Source: Caballeronia sp. NK8 (GTDB lineage: Bacteria; Pseudomonadota; Gammaproteobacteria; Burkholderiales; Burkholderiaceae). From it: a DNA stretch of 64,000 nt. The notes under the pieces were generated by a model. That model did not search any database, was not told where the DNA came from, and saw only the letters and a list, made by a program, of their open reading frames with translations. Positions 1 to 8,212 of this stretch are shown one piece after another (the stretch's first letter is position 1; every line of letters starts with the position of its first letter). A program made the position numbers and the translations under genes. Location of the stretch: positions 868,001 to 932,000 of the forward strand of contig NZ_AP024323.1 of the NCBI RefSeq assembly GCF_018408855.1, read 5' to 3'.

Positions 1-56
1 TCGCGCTTCGTTTCATACTCTTGCTTGTTGCCAATTCCCATCCACACGGAGCATTC

Positions 57-818
57 ATGCACGATCTGAAAGGCAAGTCGATCCTCATCACGGGCGCGAG
101 CACCGGCATCGGCGCGGCGGCGGCGCGCGCGTTCGCGCAGTACGGCGCGAATGTCGCGGTGCACTACAACAGCTCGAAAGACAAGGCCGAAGAAGTCGCG
201 AAGGACGTGCGCGCGCTCGGCGTCACGGCGATCACGGTCGGCGCGGACGTGCGCGATTCGAAGGCGATCGACGCCGCCGTCGCGCAGGTCGTCGACAGCT
301 TCGGCAAGATCGACGTGCTCATCAACAACGCGGGCAGCCTCGTGAAGCGCGAGCCGATCGCCTCCGTCAGCGACGAACTCTTCGACGAGATCATGCACAT
401 CAACGCGCGCTCGGTCGTCGCGTTCACGCGCGCGGCGCTGCCGTCGCTGCGCTCGGGCGGCGGCGGTTCGATCATCAACGTGACGTCTGTTGCGGCGCGC
501 AACGGCGGCGGCCCGGGCGCGCTGCTCTACGCGGCCTCGAAGGGCTTCGTCAGCACGATCACCAAAGGCATGGCGAAGGAACTGATGCCCGATCGCATCC
601 GCGTGAACGCCGTCGCGCCCGGCGTGATCCAGACGCCGTTTCAGGAGCGCTTCACCACGCCGGAACAACTGGAGTCGTTCCGCAAGTCGATTCCGATGGG
701 CTTCATCGGCGAGCCCGACGATTGCAGCGGCGCGTTCCTCTATCTCGCGTCCGAAGCGATGTCGCGCTATGTGACCGGACAGATAATCGACGTGAACGGC
801 GGCCAACTGATGCCGTGA
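57..818 (+). CDS. SDR family NAD(P)-dependent oxidoreductase
   Basis: A 253-residue classical short-chain dehydrogenase/reductase. The cofactor motif TGASTGIG is at residues 12-19, NNAG at about 90-93, and the catalytic Ser-Tyr-Lys set at about S144, Y158 and K162 (YAASK). The C-terminal part ends in the usual GQIIDVNGG strand. I chose the ATG at 57 because GGAG lies five bases upstream; a TTG at 21 would add 12 residues with no family support. The family uses NAD(H) or NADP(H) to interconvert alcohols and ketones, often sugars or 3-oxoacyl compounds, but the substrate cannot be told from sequence. The gene begins close to the window edge, so upstream operon partners are unseen. Confidence 0.88.
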   Translation: MHDLKGKSILITGASTGIGAAAARAFAQYGANVAVHYNSSKDKAEEVAKDVRALGVTAITVGADVRDSKAIDAAVAQVVDSFGKIDVLINNAGSLVKREPIASVSDELFDEIMHINARSVVAFTRAALPSLRSGGGGSIINVTSVAARNGGGPGALLYAASKGFVSTITKGMAKELMPDRIRVNAVAPGVIQTPFQERFTTPEQLESFRKSIPMGFIGEPDDCSGAFLYLASEAMSRYVTGQIIDVNGGQLMP

Positions 819-891
819 TCCTCGCGCGGCGTGCCGCGTGGTATATAAGCGTCTGGTCTTTCGTCGCAGATAACACAGGAGAACGCAGGAG

Positions 892-2625
892 ATGTCCGTC
901 AACCAGAAACCGCGCTTCCGCTCCCTCGCGCTCGGCGCCTTCGTCGCGTCCGCGCTCATGACGGCGGGATTCGTCGAGACCGCGCCGGCCTACGCGAAAA
1001 CCGCCGACAGCCAGCCGCAGGTCCTCACCGCGTCGGCCGTTGCGGTGGCCGACAAATACGCCGCCGATACCGCCGAGCAGATCTTCAAGCTCGGCGGCAA
1101 TGCGGTCGATGCGGCCGTCGCGATCGCCTTCACGCTCGCCGTCACCTATCCGGAAGCGGGCAATATCGGCGGCGGCGGCTTCATGACGCTCTACGTCGAT
1201 CATCGTCCGTACTTTCTGGACTACCGCGAGCGCGCGCCGCTCGCCGCCACGCGCAACATGTATCTCGACGACAAGGGCGAGGTCATCAAAGGCATGAGCC
1301 TGTTCGGGCATCGCGCGGTGGGCGTGCCCGGCACCGTCGACGGCATGTGGGAAGCGCAGAAGCGCTTCGGCAAGCTCAAGTGGAAACAGGTGCTCGCACC
1401 CGCGATCAAGTACGCGCAGGACGGTTTCGTCGTCGACGATCAACTGGTCAAGCGCCGCGACGACGCGTCGAAGGATTTCGCCGGCAAGACCAACTTCGAT
1501 CTGTATTTCGGCGGCATGAAGGCGGGCGAAGTCTTCAAGCAGCCCGATCTCGCGAAGACGCTGCAACGCATCTCCGACAAGGGGTCCAAAGGCTTCTACG
1601 AAGGCGAGACCGCCGAGCTGATCGCGAAGTCGATGGAAGGCCACGGCCTCATCACCAAGCGCGACCTGAAGGACTACAAGGCCGTGTGGCGTCAGCCGAT
1701 CACCGCGAGCTGGAACGGCTATCGCGTGATCACCGCGCCGCCGCCGAGCTCGGGCGGCATCGGCCTCGTGCAGTTGCTGAAGATGAAGGCCGATCTCAAG
1801 GACAAGTTCCAGAACGTGCCGCTCGATTCCGCGCAGTACATTCACCTCGTCGCGGAAATCGAGAAGCGCGTGTTCGCGGATCGCGCTCAGTATCTCGGCG
1901 ATCCCGATTTCTACAAGGTGCCGGTCGCGCAGCTCACCAATGACGACTACATCCTGAAGCGCGCGCAGGAAGTCAATCCGGACGAGCCTTCGGACACCAA
2001 GAGCGTGCAGCCGGGACTCGGCACGTCGATGCCCGAGAAGGCGGAAACGACGCATTACTCCGTCGTCGACAAATGGGGCAACGCGGTCTCGAATACGTAC
2101 ACGATCAACGGCTACTTCGGCGCGGGCGTGGTCGCGGAAGGCACCGGCGTCGTGCTCAACGACGAGATGGACGACTTCGCGTCGAAGCCGGGCGTGCCGA
2201 ACATGTTCGGCGTCGTCGGCAGCGATGCGAACTCCATCGCGCCGAAGAAGCGTCCGCTTTCATCGATGACGCCGACCATCCTCACGAAGGACGACAAGGT
2301 CGCGATGGTGATCGGCACGCCGGGCGGATCGCGTATCTTCACGTCGATCTTCCAGGTCATCACGAACGTGTACGACTTCGAGATGCCGCTCGCCGACGCC
2401 GTGGGCGCAACGCGCTTCCACCATCAACTGCTGCCGCCGAACACGATCTATCAGGAGCCGTATCATCAACTCGACCCCGAGGTCGTGAAGCAGCTCGAAG
2501 CGAAGGGCTACAAGTTCACGATGCAGGGTTTCAACGGCGACATTCAGGCGATCCGCATCGACGGCGACAAGCCCGAACCGATGTCCGACCCGCGCGGACG
2601 CGGCGTGTCGCGCGTGATTCAATGA
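892..2625 (+). CDS. ggt: gamma-glutamyltransferase (glutathione hydrolase), periplasmic
   Basis: 577 residues, the usual length of the bacterial proenzyme. An N-terminal signal peptide (basic start, hydrophobic stretch to about residue 27, cleavage near AYA-KT at 35-36) sends it to the periplasm. The family matures by autocleavage in front of a catalytic Thr; the TTHYSVVD motif places this at Thr386, giving a large N-terminal and a small C-terminal subunit. The downstream oxyanion/substrate regions KRPLSSM and GTPGGSRI are present, as is the RFHHQ motif. The enzyme transfers or hydrolyses the gamma-glutamyl group of glutathione and other gamma-glutamyl compounds. Start supported by AGGAG just before ATG and by a TATATAAG stretch around 841 that may be part of its promoter. 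Confidence 0.96.
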   Translation: MSVNQKPRFRSLALGAFVASALMTAGFVETAPAYAKTADSQPQVLTASAVAVADKYAADTAEQIFKLGGNAVDAAVAIAFTLAVTYPEAGNIGGGGFMTLYVDHRPYFLDYRERAPLAATRNMYLDDKGEVIKGMSLFGHRAVGVPGTVDGMWEAQKRFGKLKWKQVLAPAIKYAQDGFVVDDQLVKRRDDASKDFAGKTNFDLYFGGMKAGEVFKQPDLAKTLQRISDKGSKGFYEGETAELIAKSMEGHGLITKRDLKDYKAVWRQPITASWNGYRVITAPPPSSGGIGLVQLLKMKADLKDKFQNVPLDSAQYIHLVAEIEKRVFADRAQYLGDPDFYKVPVAQLTNDDYILKRAQEVNPDEPSDTKSVQPGLGTSMPEKAETTHYSVVDKWGNAVSNTYTINGYFGAGVVAEGTGVVLNDEMDDFASKPGVPNMFGVVGSDANSIAPKKRPLSSMTPTILTKDDKVAMVIGTPGGSRIFTSIFQVITNVYDFEMPLADAVGATRFHHQLLPPNTIYQEPYHQLDPEVVKQLEAKGYKFTMQGFNGDIQAIRIDGDKPEPMSDPRGRGVSRVIQ

Positions 2626-2958
2626 TGCGGCGCACAACGCCAATCGCGTAAAATAACGCCGCTGGCCGGCCTAGGCGTTTGCCCTAGTCCGGCCTTGTTC
2701 CGGTCTCGCGAGAGCCCCGCCCCACGCGGGATTCGCCCCATATAAGCCCCTCGGCATGACCGGCATGTTTTTCATGGGATTGGACCCCGCGTTCTGTTCC
2801 CCTAGTCTCTGTCCTGACCGAGTGCAGCCGCTAACGCCCGTCACTCGGCACCATCCAGAACTACATACGAGACGACCCTGACGACGGACCCGCAGTGCCC
2901 GACGTGCTGATGCGCGGCGCACGGAGTTTCGTTTCAGCGTGCTGATAAAGGAGCAGTC
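2626..2958 (+). promoter_or_regulatory. long structured leader of the NCS2 permease gene
   Basis: This 333-base gene-free stretch contains several strong secondary-structure elements on the plus strand. GGCCGG at 2664-2669 pairs with CCGGCC at 2689-2694 around inner CTA/TAG and GGC/GCC pairs and a GTTT loop. ACGCGGG at 2724-2730 pairs with CCCGCGT at 2786-2792 and encloses a second helix CCCAT (2737-2741) with ATGGG (2774-2778). CCGAGTG at 2818-2824 pairs with CACTCGG at 2842-2848. AAGGAGC lies in front of the permease ATG. The first hairpin could be a weak terminator of ggt (no strong T run follows). The nested two-helix element resembles a small-ligand aptamer; see findings. Confidence 0.5.
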
Positions 2959-4365
2959 ATGTTGGAATCCTCCGCCCAGCAGCTTGGCGATATCGACATC
3001 ACCCCCACAGAACGAGAGGACAGTGTTCCGTCCGGAAACGGCGGCTTTCTCGATCGCTACTTCGGCATTTCCAAAACCGGCAGCACCCAGAAGGTTGAAG
3101 TCGTCGCGGGCGTCACGACGTTCCTCGCGATGGTCTATTCCGTCTTCGTCGTGCCGGGCATGCTCGGCAAGGCTGGCTTCGACACCAGCGCGGTGTTCGT
3201 CGCCGTATGCCTCACGACCGCATTCGGCTCGCTGCTGATGGGCGTCTGGGCGCGTCTGCCGATCGCCATCGGCTGCGCTATTTCGCTGACCGCCTTCACG
3301 GCGTTCGGGCTCGTGCTCGGCAAGGGCCTCACGCCCGCCATCGCGCTCGGCGCGGTGTTCCTGATGGGCGTCGTGTTCACGGCGATTTCCGTCACCGGCG
3401 TGCGCTCGTGGATCCTGCGCAATCTGCCGACCGGCGTCGCGCACGGCACGGGCATCGGCATCGGGCTGTTCCTGCTGCTGATCGCGTCGAACGATGTCGG
3501 CCTGATCATCAAGAATCCCGCGCCCGGCATGCCGGTGTCGCTCGGACATATCACGGCCTTTCCGGTGCTGATGTCGGTGCTCGGCCTCGCGGCGATCTTC
3601 GGTCTGGAGCGCCGGCGCGTGCCGGGCGGCATCCTGCTGGTGGTGATCGGCCTGTCGGTGATCGGCCTGATGTTCGATCCGTCGGTGCGCTATCACGGCG
3701 TGTTCGCGTGGCCCGCGCTGTCGGCGCCGGGTCATGCGTCGCTGATCGGCGCGATGGACATCAAGGGCGCGCTCTCGATGGCCGTATTGCCGAGCGTGCT
3801 CGCCCTGGTGATGACCGCCGTGTTCGACGCGACCGGCACGATCCGCGCCGTGGCCGGCCAGGCAGGCCAGATCGACAAGAACGGGCGCATCGTCAACGGC
3901 GGCCGCGCGTTGACCGCCGATTCGCTCAGCTCGATCTTCTCGGCCTGCTTCGGCGGCGCGCCGGCGGCGGCTTACATCGAATCGTCGGTGGGCGTGGCGG
4001 CGGGTGCGAAGACGGGTCTGGCGGCGACGGTCGTCGGCGTGCTGTTCCTCGCGGTGATGTTCCTCTCGCCGCTCGCAGCACTCGTGCCGTCCTACGCGAC
4101 CGCTCCGGCGCTGATGTACGTCGGCCTGCTGATGCTCGGCAACGTCAGCAAGCTGCACTTCGACGACACCGTCGACACCATGTCCGGCCTTGTCTGCGCG
4201 GTGTATATCGTGCTGTCGGCGAACATCGTGACGGGCATCATGCTCGGCTTCACCACGCTCGTGATCGGCCGGATCGTCGCGGGTGAATGGCGCAAGCTGA
4301 ATGTCGGCACGGTGGCGATCGCGGTCGTGCTGGCGGTGTTCTATCTCGGCGGCTGGGCGATCTGA
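2959..4365 (+). CDS. NCS2 family purine permease (AzgA/GhxP-like)
   Basis: 468 residues forming about 13-14 hydrophobic helices with a short hydrophilic N-terminus, the usual form of the NCS2 guanine/hypoxanthine/adenine proton symporters of the inner membrane. Family hallmarks are present: [12 protein letters not shown] in the first helix region, [24 protein letters not shown], and the [19 protein letters not shown] segment near residues 320-340, which corresponds to the conserved substrate-site loop. AAGGAGCAGTC precedes the ATG. It probably imports nucleobases; which one is not decided by sequence alone. The long structured leader suggests RNA-level control. A bidirectional terminator hairpin closes the gene. 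Confidence 0.93.
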   Translation: MLESSAQQLGDIDITPTEREDSVPSGNGGFLDRYFGISKTGSTQKVEVVAGVTTFLAMVYSVFVVPGMLGKAGFDTSAVFVAVCLTTAFGSLLMGVWARLPIAIGCAISLTAFTAFGLVLGKGLTPAIALGAVFLMGVVFTAISVTGVRSWILRNLPTGVAHGTGIGIGLFLLLIASNDVGLIIKNPAPGMPVSLGHITAFPVLMSVLGLAAIFGLERRRVPGGILLVVIGLSVIGLMFDPSVRYHGVFAWPALSAPGHASLIGAMDIKGALSMAVLPSVLALVMTAVFDATGTIRAVAGQAGQIDKNGRIVNGGRALTADSLSSIFSACFGGAPAAAYIESSVGVAAGAKTGLAATVVGVLFLAVMFLSPLAALVPSYATAPALMYVGLLMLGNVSKLHFDDTVDTMSGLVCAVYIVLSANIVTGIMLGFTTLVIGRIVAGEWRKLNVGTVAIAVVLAVFYLGGWAI

Positions 4366-4390
4366 CCGGCGGCTGCATCGGCTGAAACGC

Positions 4391-4426
4391 AAACGGCGCG
4401 CTGCCCGAAAGGACAGCGCGCCGTTT
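4391..4426. terminator. bidirectional rho-independent terminator between convergent genes
   Basis: AAACGGCGCGCTG at 4391-4403 pairs perfectly with CAGCGCGCCGTTT at 4414-4426 around a ten-base loop, giving a 13-pair stem flanked by A and T runs. It sits between the convergent NCS2 permease and SRPBCC genes and can serve both strands. Confidence 0.88.
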
Positions 4427-4437
4427 TCATTGCGCGG

Positions 4438-4875
4438 CTACTTCGTCGTCAGCGCGACGGCGCCCGTCTCCAGCAACGACTTGAGATTCGACAGAATCTT
4501 CGGCCAGCCGCCCGACACGGCCTCGATGAACGGTTTGCTCTCGCTCACATGCGTGACGGTGAGTTTCACCGCTTCGCCCTGCTGCTCCAGTTCGTAGGTG
4601 CAGCGCGAATATCCCGCGTCTTTCAGATCCTCGCGAAATTCGTTGCGCCACTTCAGCACGAGGCGCCGGCCCGGCTCGGCTTCCAGCACCTCGCCGGCAT
4701 CCGCGACGCGTCCGTCGGAAAACAGCATCTTCCATGACGAGCCGGCCTTCCAGTCGGATTCCTGGTGCATGCCGAACCAGTATTTCCGAACGAATTCCGG
4801 TGTCGTCAACGCTTCCCACAGCTTCCCGGGCGTCGTGCGGATGTAAGTGACATACACGAACGTGTCGCTACTCAT
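4438..4875 (-). CDS. SRPBCC / AHSA1-domain protein
   Basis: 145 residues of the START/SRPBCC superfamily (AHSA1 type). It has the typical N-terminal strand and PGKLWEALT helix, the KYWFGM motif, and a C-terminal helix with GGWPKILSNLKSLLE. Such proteins bind hydrophobic ligands in a deep cavity; no enzyme activity can be assigned. The ATG at 4875 follows GAAGGAG and overlaps the 3' end of the ArsR gene by eight bases, so the two are cotranscribed and translationally coupled. ArsR-SRPBCC pairs are common; the regulator probably responds to a signal related to the SRPBCC ligand, which is inference. Confidence 0.87.
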   Translation of the reverse strand: MSSDTFVYVTYIRTTPGKLWEALTTPEFVRKYWFGMHQESDWKAGSSWKMLFSDGRVADAGEVLEAEPGRRLVLKWRNEFREDLKDAGYSRCTYELEQQGEAVKLTVTHVSESKPFIEAVSGGWPKILSNLKSLLETGAVALTTK

Positions 4876-5191
4876 GATCGTCTCCTTCAAGCGTGCGTTT
4901 CAGGTCGGACAAAGCGTCCAGGCGCGGACGCTCGAACTTGCTGATCCAGCGTTGCGCGATCTCGTGGATCGGCACCGGATTGAGGAAATGACGTTTCTCG
5001 CGCCCGTGGCGCTGTGTCGACACGAGATTCGCGGCCTCGAGTATCGCGAGATGCTTCGACACGGCCTGGCGCGTCATGCGAAGGCCGTCGCACAGATCGC
5101 CGAGCGTCTGGCCATTCTCCGCGTGCAGCCGGTCGAGCAATTGCCTGCGGCTCGCGTCCGCAAGCGCGCGAAAAACCGAATCGTCATCCAT
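4868..5191 (-). CDS. ArsR-family HTH repressor
   Basis: 107 residues with the winged-helix fold of ArsR regulators: DDSVFRALADASRRQLLDRL at the N-terminus, the recognition helix MTRQAVSKHLAIL, then the wing GREKRHFLNP. No metal-binding Cys pair is seen in the alpha-3 region, so it is unlikely to be an arsenic or cadmium sensor; it fits the SdpR-like subgroup that precedes SRPBCC genes. I chose the ATG at 5191; a TTG at 5206 would lie inside the palindromic operator. No Shine-Dalgarno is visible before 5191, so a very short or leaderless transcript is possible. It likely represses its own two-gene operon. Confidence 0.88.
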   Translation of the reverse strand: MDDDSVFRALADASRRQLLDRLHAENGQTLGDLCDGLRMTRQAVSKHLAILEAANLVSTQRHGREKRHFLNPVPIHEIAQRWISKFERPRLDALSDLKRTLEGDDHE

Positions 5192-5200
5192 GAACGCATT

Positions 5201-5220
5201 ATGCAACCATATGGTTGCAT
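5201..5220. promoter_or_regulatory. perfect 20-bp palindrome, probable ArsR operator
   Basis: ATGCAACCATATGGTTGCAT is a perfect inverted repeat with no spacer, ending nine bases before the repressor start codon. Its position and symmetry fit a site for the dimeric ArsR protein that would block RNA polymerase at its own promoter. Binding is inferred, not shown. Confidence 0.72.
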
Positions 5221-5262
5221 GTCAAGCGGCTTCGAACGTCGAAACTGGCAGCGCACAAACGA

Positions 5263-5297
5263 CAACGCCCCGGAAGCCTTTCGCTTCCGGGGCGTTG
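5263..5297 (-). terminator. rho-independent terminator of the 49-residue gene
   Basis: CAACGCCCCGGAAG at 5263-5276 pairs perfectly with CTTCCGGGGCGTTG at 5284-5297 (14 pairs, seven-base loop). Read on the minus strand it follows the small gene at 5334-5483 and is followed by the T-rich TCGTTTGTG. Confidence 0.8.
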
Positions 5298-5333
5298 CTG
5301 GATGCCCTTGACCGGGTTTGCGTCGCGCGCTGC

Positions 5334-5483
5334 TTACTTGCGGCGATACGATTCGACGAGAATCTCGCAGTTCTGCAGATGCAGTTGCAGCGCACGGTTC
5401 CACTCACGACGCACCGCAGCCTTCGAAGCGCGCAGCCAGGAACCGAACGAAACGAGCAAGGATTGTTGAGTGGTGGTTTTCAT
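5334..5483 (-). CDS. 49-residue small protein of unknown function
   Basis: An open frame encodes a 49-residue protein beginning MKTTTQQSLLVSFGSWLRAS and ending ESYRRK. GAGAG lies eight bases before the ATG and a strong terminator follows about 37 bases after the stop, so it looks like a complete monocistronic gene. The sequence is basic and predicted helical, with Trp and Arg residues (WLRASKAAVRREWNRALQ) that could form an amphipathic helix; one Cys near residue 39. No signal peptide or membrane span is seen. I do not recognise a family. It could be a stress-induced or regulatory small protein, but nothing in the context settles this. Confidence 0.62.
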   Translation of the reverse strand: MKTTTQQSLLVSFGSWLRASKAAVRREWNRALQLHLQNCEILVESYRRK

Positions 5484-5579
5484 GTGCGTCTCTCAGGGTA
5501 AGTAGCTAGGGGATAACCCTGACTATACGCCTTTCACGCTGCATTGCAACAAATTCTCAAAAAAGCAACAGGGTATTCC

Positions 5580-6059
5580 CTAGGCATCTGGTCGATTTTG
5601 CCGCGGCGCGTCCGGCGCCAGTTGCACGCCTTTCTTGAAGATGAAGCAGCCGTATCCGCGCGTCTCGCCGGTCGCAATCACGCAATACGCCTGCTTCGCG
5701 CGCTCATAGAACGCGAAACGCTCGATCGACGCGAATGGCACCACACGCCCTTCGGCGGCATCGACTTCGCGTTGAGCTTCGCGCTGCACGACAGGCAGCG
5801 CGGCGGCATCGCCGACGACTTCCATGCGCTCAGCGGGATGATCGACGAACGTATCCAGCGGCAGCACCGACAGCACTGCCCGCACCGCGCGCGGCGCATC
5901 GACGCCGTCCACGCGCAGCACACGGCCGAGCACCGTCTGGCGCGCGACGGAATCGGCGGGAAAGTTGGCGTCGCAGATCACGACTTCGTCGCCGTGGCCC
6001 ATCGCGCAGAGGGCGTGCAGGATGTCGGCGTTGAGCAGCGGATCGATGTTCTTCAGCAT
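5580..6059 (-). CDS. fucU: RbsD/FucU-family sugar mutarotase
   Basis: 159 residues matching the FucU branch of the RbsD/FucU pyranase family. The N-terminus MLKNIDPLLNADILHAL, then AMGHGDEVVICDANFPA with the catalytic His in GHGDE, and the C-terminal FYERAKQAYCVIATGE with GYGCFIFKKG are all family hallmarks. These cytoplasmic decamers speed the exchange of alpha and beta forms of fucose or related sugars. The immediate neighbours are not a complete fucose pathway, though an SDR and a fumarylacetoacetase-like hydrolase of the type found in fuconate pathways lie at 11923-13508. Sugar specificity is inferred from family only. Confidence 0.88.
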   Translation of the reverse strand: MLKNIDPLLNADILHALCAMGHGDEVVICDANFPADSVARQTVLGRVLRVDGVDAPRAVRAVLSVLPLDTFVDHPAERMEVVGDAAALPVVQREAQREVDAAEGRVVPFASIERFAFYERAKQAYCVIATGETRGYGCFIFKKGVQLAPDAPRQNRPDA

Positions 6060-6107
6060 GTTTTCTTGTTCTCCATGACGTGAAACCGGCCGAACCTATG
6101 GTAACCG

Positions 6108-7232
6108 CTAGGGCACAAGCAGATCGCCCGTGCGCGCCGCGTCGCGGCCCGCGATGCGCGCGACCAGCATTCCGGCCGTCGCGAAGCGGGTCCAGTGGCG
6201 CGCGTACAGCACGCCTTCGGTCTGCGCGACGAGCGGCACGAGCCGGTCGTCGAGCGGATCGAGCACTTCCGCGATGATGTCGCCCGCGCGCACCGTCTCG
6301 CCGATTTCCCGCCGATGCAGAATCACGCCCGATATCGGCGCATGCACGTACTCGCATCCGGCGAGCGGCGTCGCGGGATGACGCAGCGGCGGCGGCTCCG
6401 GCGCCTCGCCCGCGATCATGCCGATATGCGTCAGATAGGCGACGATCGCCTGCGCGTCGCGCGCCGCCATATCGTGCGACACGTCGCGCACACCGCGCAG
6501 TTCGAGCGTGACGGGCATCGTGCCCATCGGAATCGGAAAACGGTCGTTGAACGCGCCTCGCAGATAGCGCCACGCCGACGCGCACGCCTCGTCGAACGGC
6601 TCGCCGCCGGACACATCCGCGAGCAATTGCGCCTCGCAGCCGAGATGGCGCGCGAGCGGCTCGATCGCGGGCCACGCGTCGGGCGTCGTATAGAGATGCG
6701 CGACGGCTTCCCAGTCGCAATGCAGGTCGATGACGAGATCGGCATCGCAGGCGAGCTTCATCAGTTCGATGCGTTGCGATTCGAGCTCGGAGGCCGCCTG
6801 CAGCGCCGACAGATGTCCGCGCAGCGCGGCGCGAACGAGCCGCGCATTGTGCGCGGCGTCGCCCGTCAGGCGATGCTTCAGATCGAGCGCCAGTGCGGGC
6901 CCGAACTCGGGAAAGCGCCGGTTGAAATCCTGACCCGAGCGCAGTTCGAAGCGGCCCATCTGCGCGCCGAACCAGTGTTGATTCAGCCCCGCAGGATTCG
7001 CGACCGGCACGAGCACGACGCGCGCGGTCAGCCGCCCCGCCGCTTCCAGCTCGGCGAAGCGCCGCTTCAGATACCACGCGACGACCATGCCCGGCAATTC
7101 GTCCGCGTGCAGCGACGCCTGGATATACACCTTGCGCGATGCATCGCCGTCTTGCGGACCGAAACCGTAACTCGTGATCGCGCGCTGAGTGCCGAGCGCC
7201 GCACCGACGAGCCGATGATGATGAACCTGCAT
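6108..7232 (-). CDS. succinylglutamate desuccinylase/aspartoacylase-family hydrolase
   Basis: 374 residues of the M14-like AstE/AspA superfamily. Zinc-site motifs are visible: SLHADELPG (HxxE) near residue 40 and DLHCDWEAV near residue 148, with NPAGLNQHWFG and FNRRFPEF between. The last 90 residues (APISGVILHRREIGETVRAG) form a biotinyl-like beta domain typical of the longer members. These enzymes remove an acyl group from an acyl-amino acid; the substrate is unknown. I chose the ATG at 7232, preceded by GAGAG; an upstream ATG at 7265 lies inside the terminator of the gene before it and is unlikely. It follows an amino-acid-binding protein gene on the same strand, which suggests related amino-acid use. 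Confidence 0.86.
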   Translation of the reverse strand: MQVHHHRLVGAALGTQRAITSYGFGPQDGDASRKVYIQASLHADELPGMVVAWYLKRRFAELEAAGRLTARVVLVPVANPAGLNQHWFGAQMGRFELRSGQDFNRRFPEFGPALALDLKHRLTGDAAHNARLVRAALRGHLSALQAASELESQRIELMKLACDADLVIDLHCDWEAVAHLYTTPDAWPAIEPLARHLGCEAQLLADVSGGEPFDEACASAWRYLRGAFNDRFPIPMGTMPVTLELRGVRDVSHDMAARDAQAIVAYLTHIGMIAGEAPEPPPLRHPATPLAGCEYVHAPISGVILHRREIGETVRAGDIIAEVLDPLDDRLVPLVAQTEGVLYARHWTRFATAGMLVARIAGRDAARTGDLLVP

Positions 7233-7257
7233 CTTCGAAAATCTCTCATCGAAAAGA

Positions 7258-7281
7258 AAAGGCATCGCGCGCGATGCCTTT
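7258..7281 (-). terminator. rho-independent terminator after the amino-acid-binding protein gene
   Basis: AAAGGCATCGC (7258-7268) pairs with GCGATGCCTTT (7271-7281). On the minus strand the stem is followed by TTTTCTTTTC, a canonical U-tract. Confidence 0.88.
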
Positions 7282-7308
7282 CCGGTCGAATGCGTCGGAA
7301 AAAAACGC

Positions 7309-8097
7309 TTACTGGATCGAGATGTCCGTCTCGAAGTACTTCGCCATGATGCGCTTGAACGTGCCGTTCTTCCTGATCTCGGCAAACGCGCTGTTCAGGC
7401 CGTTCTTCAGATCGGCGTCGCCCTTGCGCAGGCCGATGGCCGTGCCCGGACCGATGATCGCGCGATCCTCCACGATCGGACCGACGAGCGCGAACGGCTT
7501 GCCCTGCGGCTTCTTCAGAAAGCCGATCGCGGCCTGCGCGGCGTCGGTGAACATCGCGTCGATGCGGCCCGCGACGAGAGCGGCCTCGACCTGTTCCTGA
7601 TCGCCGTAAGGCACGACCGTCACGCCTTGCGGCTCCCACTTCACTTTCGCGTAACGCTCCTGCACCGTGCCCTGCTCCACGCCGACGCGCTCGCCCTTCA
7701 ACGCTTGCGGCGTCGGCAGGATGCCGGAGCCTGCGCGCGCGACGAGCTGGGCGTGGGTATCGTAGAGCGGATCGGTGAAATCGATCTGCTTCAGGCGCTC
7801 TTCGGTGATGCCCATGTCGGACAGCACGGCGTCGAACTTGCGCGCCTTCAGGCCGGGAATCATGCCGTCGAAATTGTTTTCGACCCACACGCACTTGACC
7901 TTCATCTGCGCGCACAGGGCATTGCCGAGATCGATGTCGAAGCCGGCGAGCTTGCCATCGGACTGCTTGGATTCGAACGGAGGATAGGACGGATCGACGG
8001 CAAAACGGATTTGCGTGATCTCTTTGGCTTGCGCGGAAAACGAAACAGCGGTGAGCGCAGCCAGCAACGCCAGCGACGCGGACTTCTTGAATGACAT
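7309..8097 (-). CDS. ABC transporter substrate-binding protein, polar amino acid type
   Basis: 262 residues with a cleavable signal peptide (MSFKKSASLALLAALTAVSF, cleavage near AQA-KE) and the bacterial extracellular solute-binding family 3 fold: RFAVDPSYPPFESK, GFDIDLGNALCAQ, FDAVLSDMGITEERLKQIDF. It belongs to the lysine/arginine/ornithine/histidine-binding group and acts in the periplasm. The cognate permease and ATPase genes are not adjacent; the gene has its own terminator, so it is an orphan binding protein here. GAAGGA lies six bases before the ATG at 8097. The downstream acyl-amino-acid hydrolase on the same strand may act on related substrates (inference). Confidence 0.92.
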   Translation of the reverse strand: MSFKKSASLALLAALTAVSFSAQAKEITQIRFAVDPSYPPFESKQSDGKLAGFDIDLGNALCAQMKVKCVWVENNFDGMIPGLKARKFDAVLSDMGITEERLKQIDFTDPLYDTHAQLVARAGSGILPTPQALKGERVGVEQGTVQERYAKVKWEPQGVTVVPYGDQEQVEAALVAGRIDAMFTDAAQAAIGFLKKPQGKPFALVGPIVEDRAIIGPGTAIGLRKGDADLKNGLNSAFAEIRKNGTFKRIMAKYFETDISIQ

Positions 8098-8212
8098 GCT
8101 TTTCCTTCGTGACTTTCGATGAGACGGCGAAACGTCGCGCGACCTGGAGCGAAGCGTCGCGCGAAAAACCGGGAATGGTAACAAAACCACACGGTTCGCC
8201 GCACGACGCCGA

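Noticed and set aside
2736..2790. Gram-positive type purine riboswitch (CATATAA motif seen)
   Set aside because: The J2/3 motif UUUCUAC and the kissing loops of the classical purine aptamer are missing.
2671..4392. Long minus-strand frame opposite the NCS2 permease
   Set aside because: Antisense shadow, His/Arg-rich, no family resemblance.
7233..7265. Upstream ATG at 7265 for the aspartoacylase-like gene
   Set aside because: It lies in the terminator hairpin of the preceding gene and has no ribosome-binding site.
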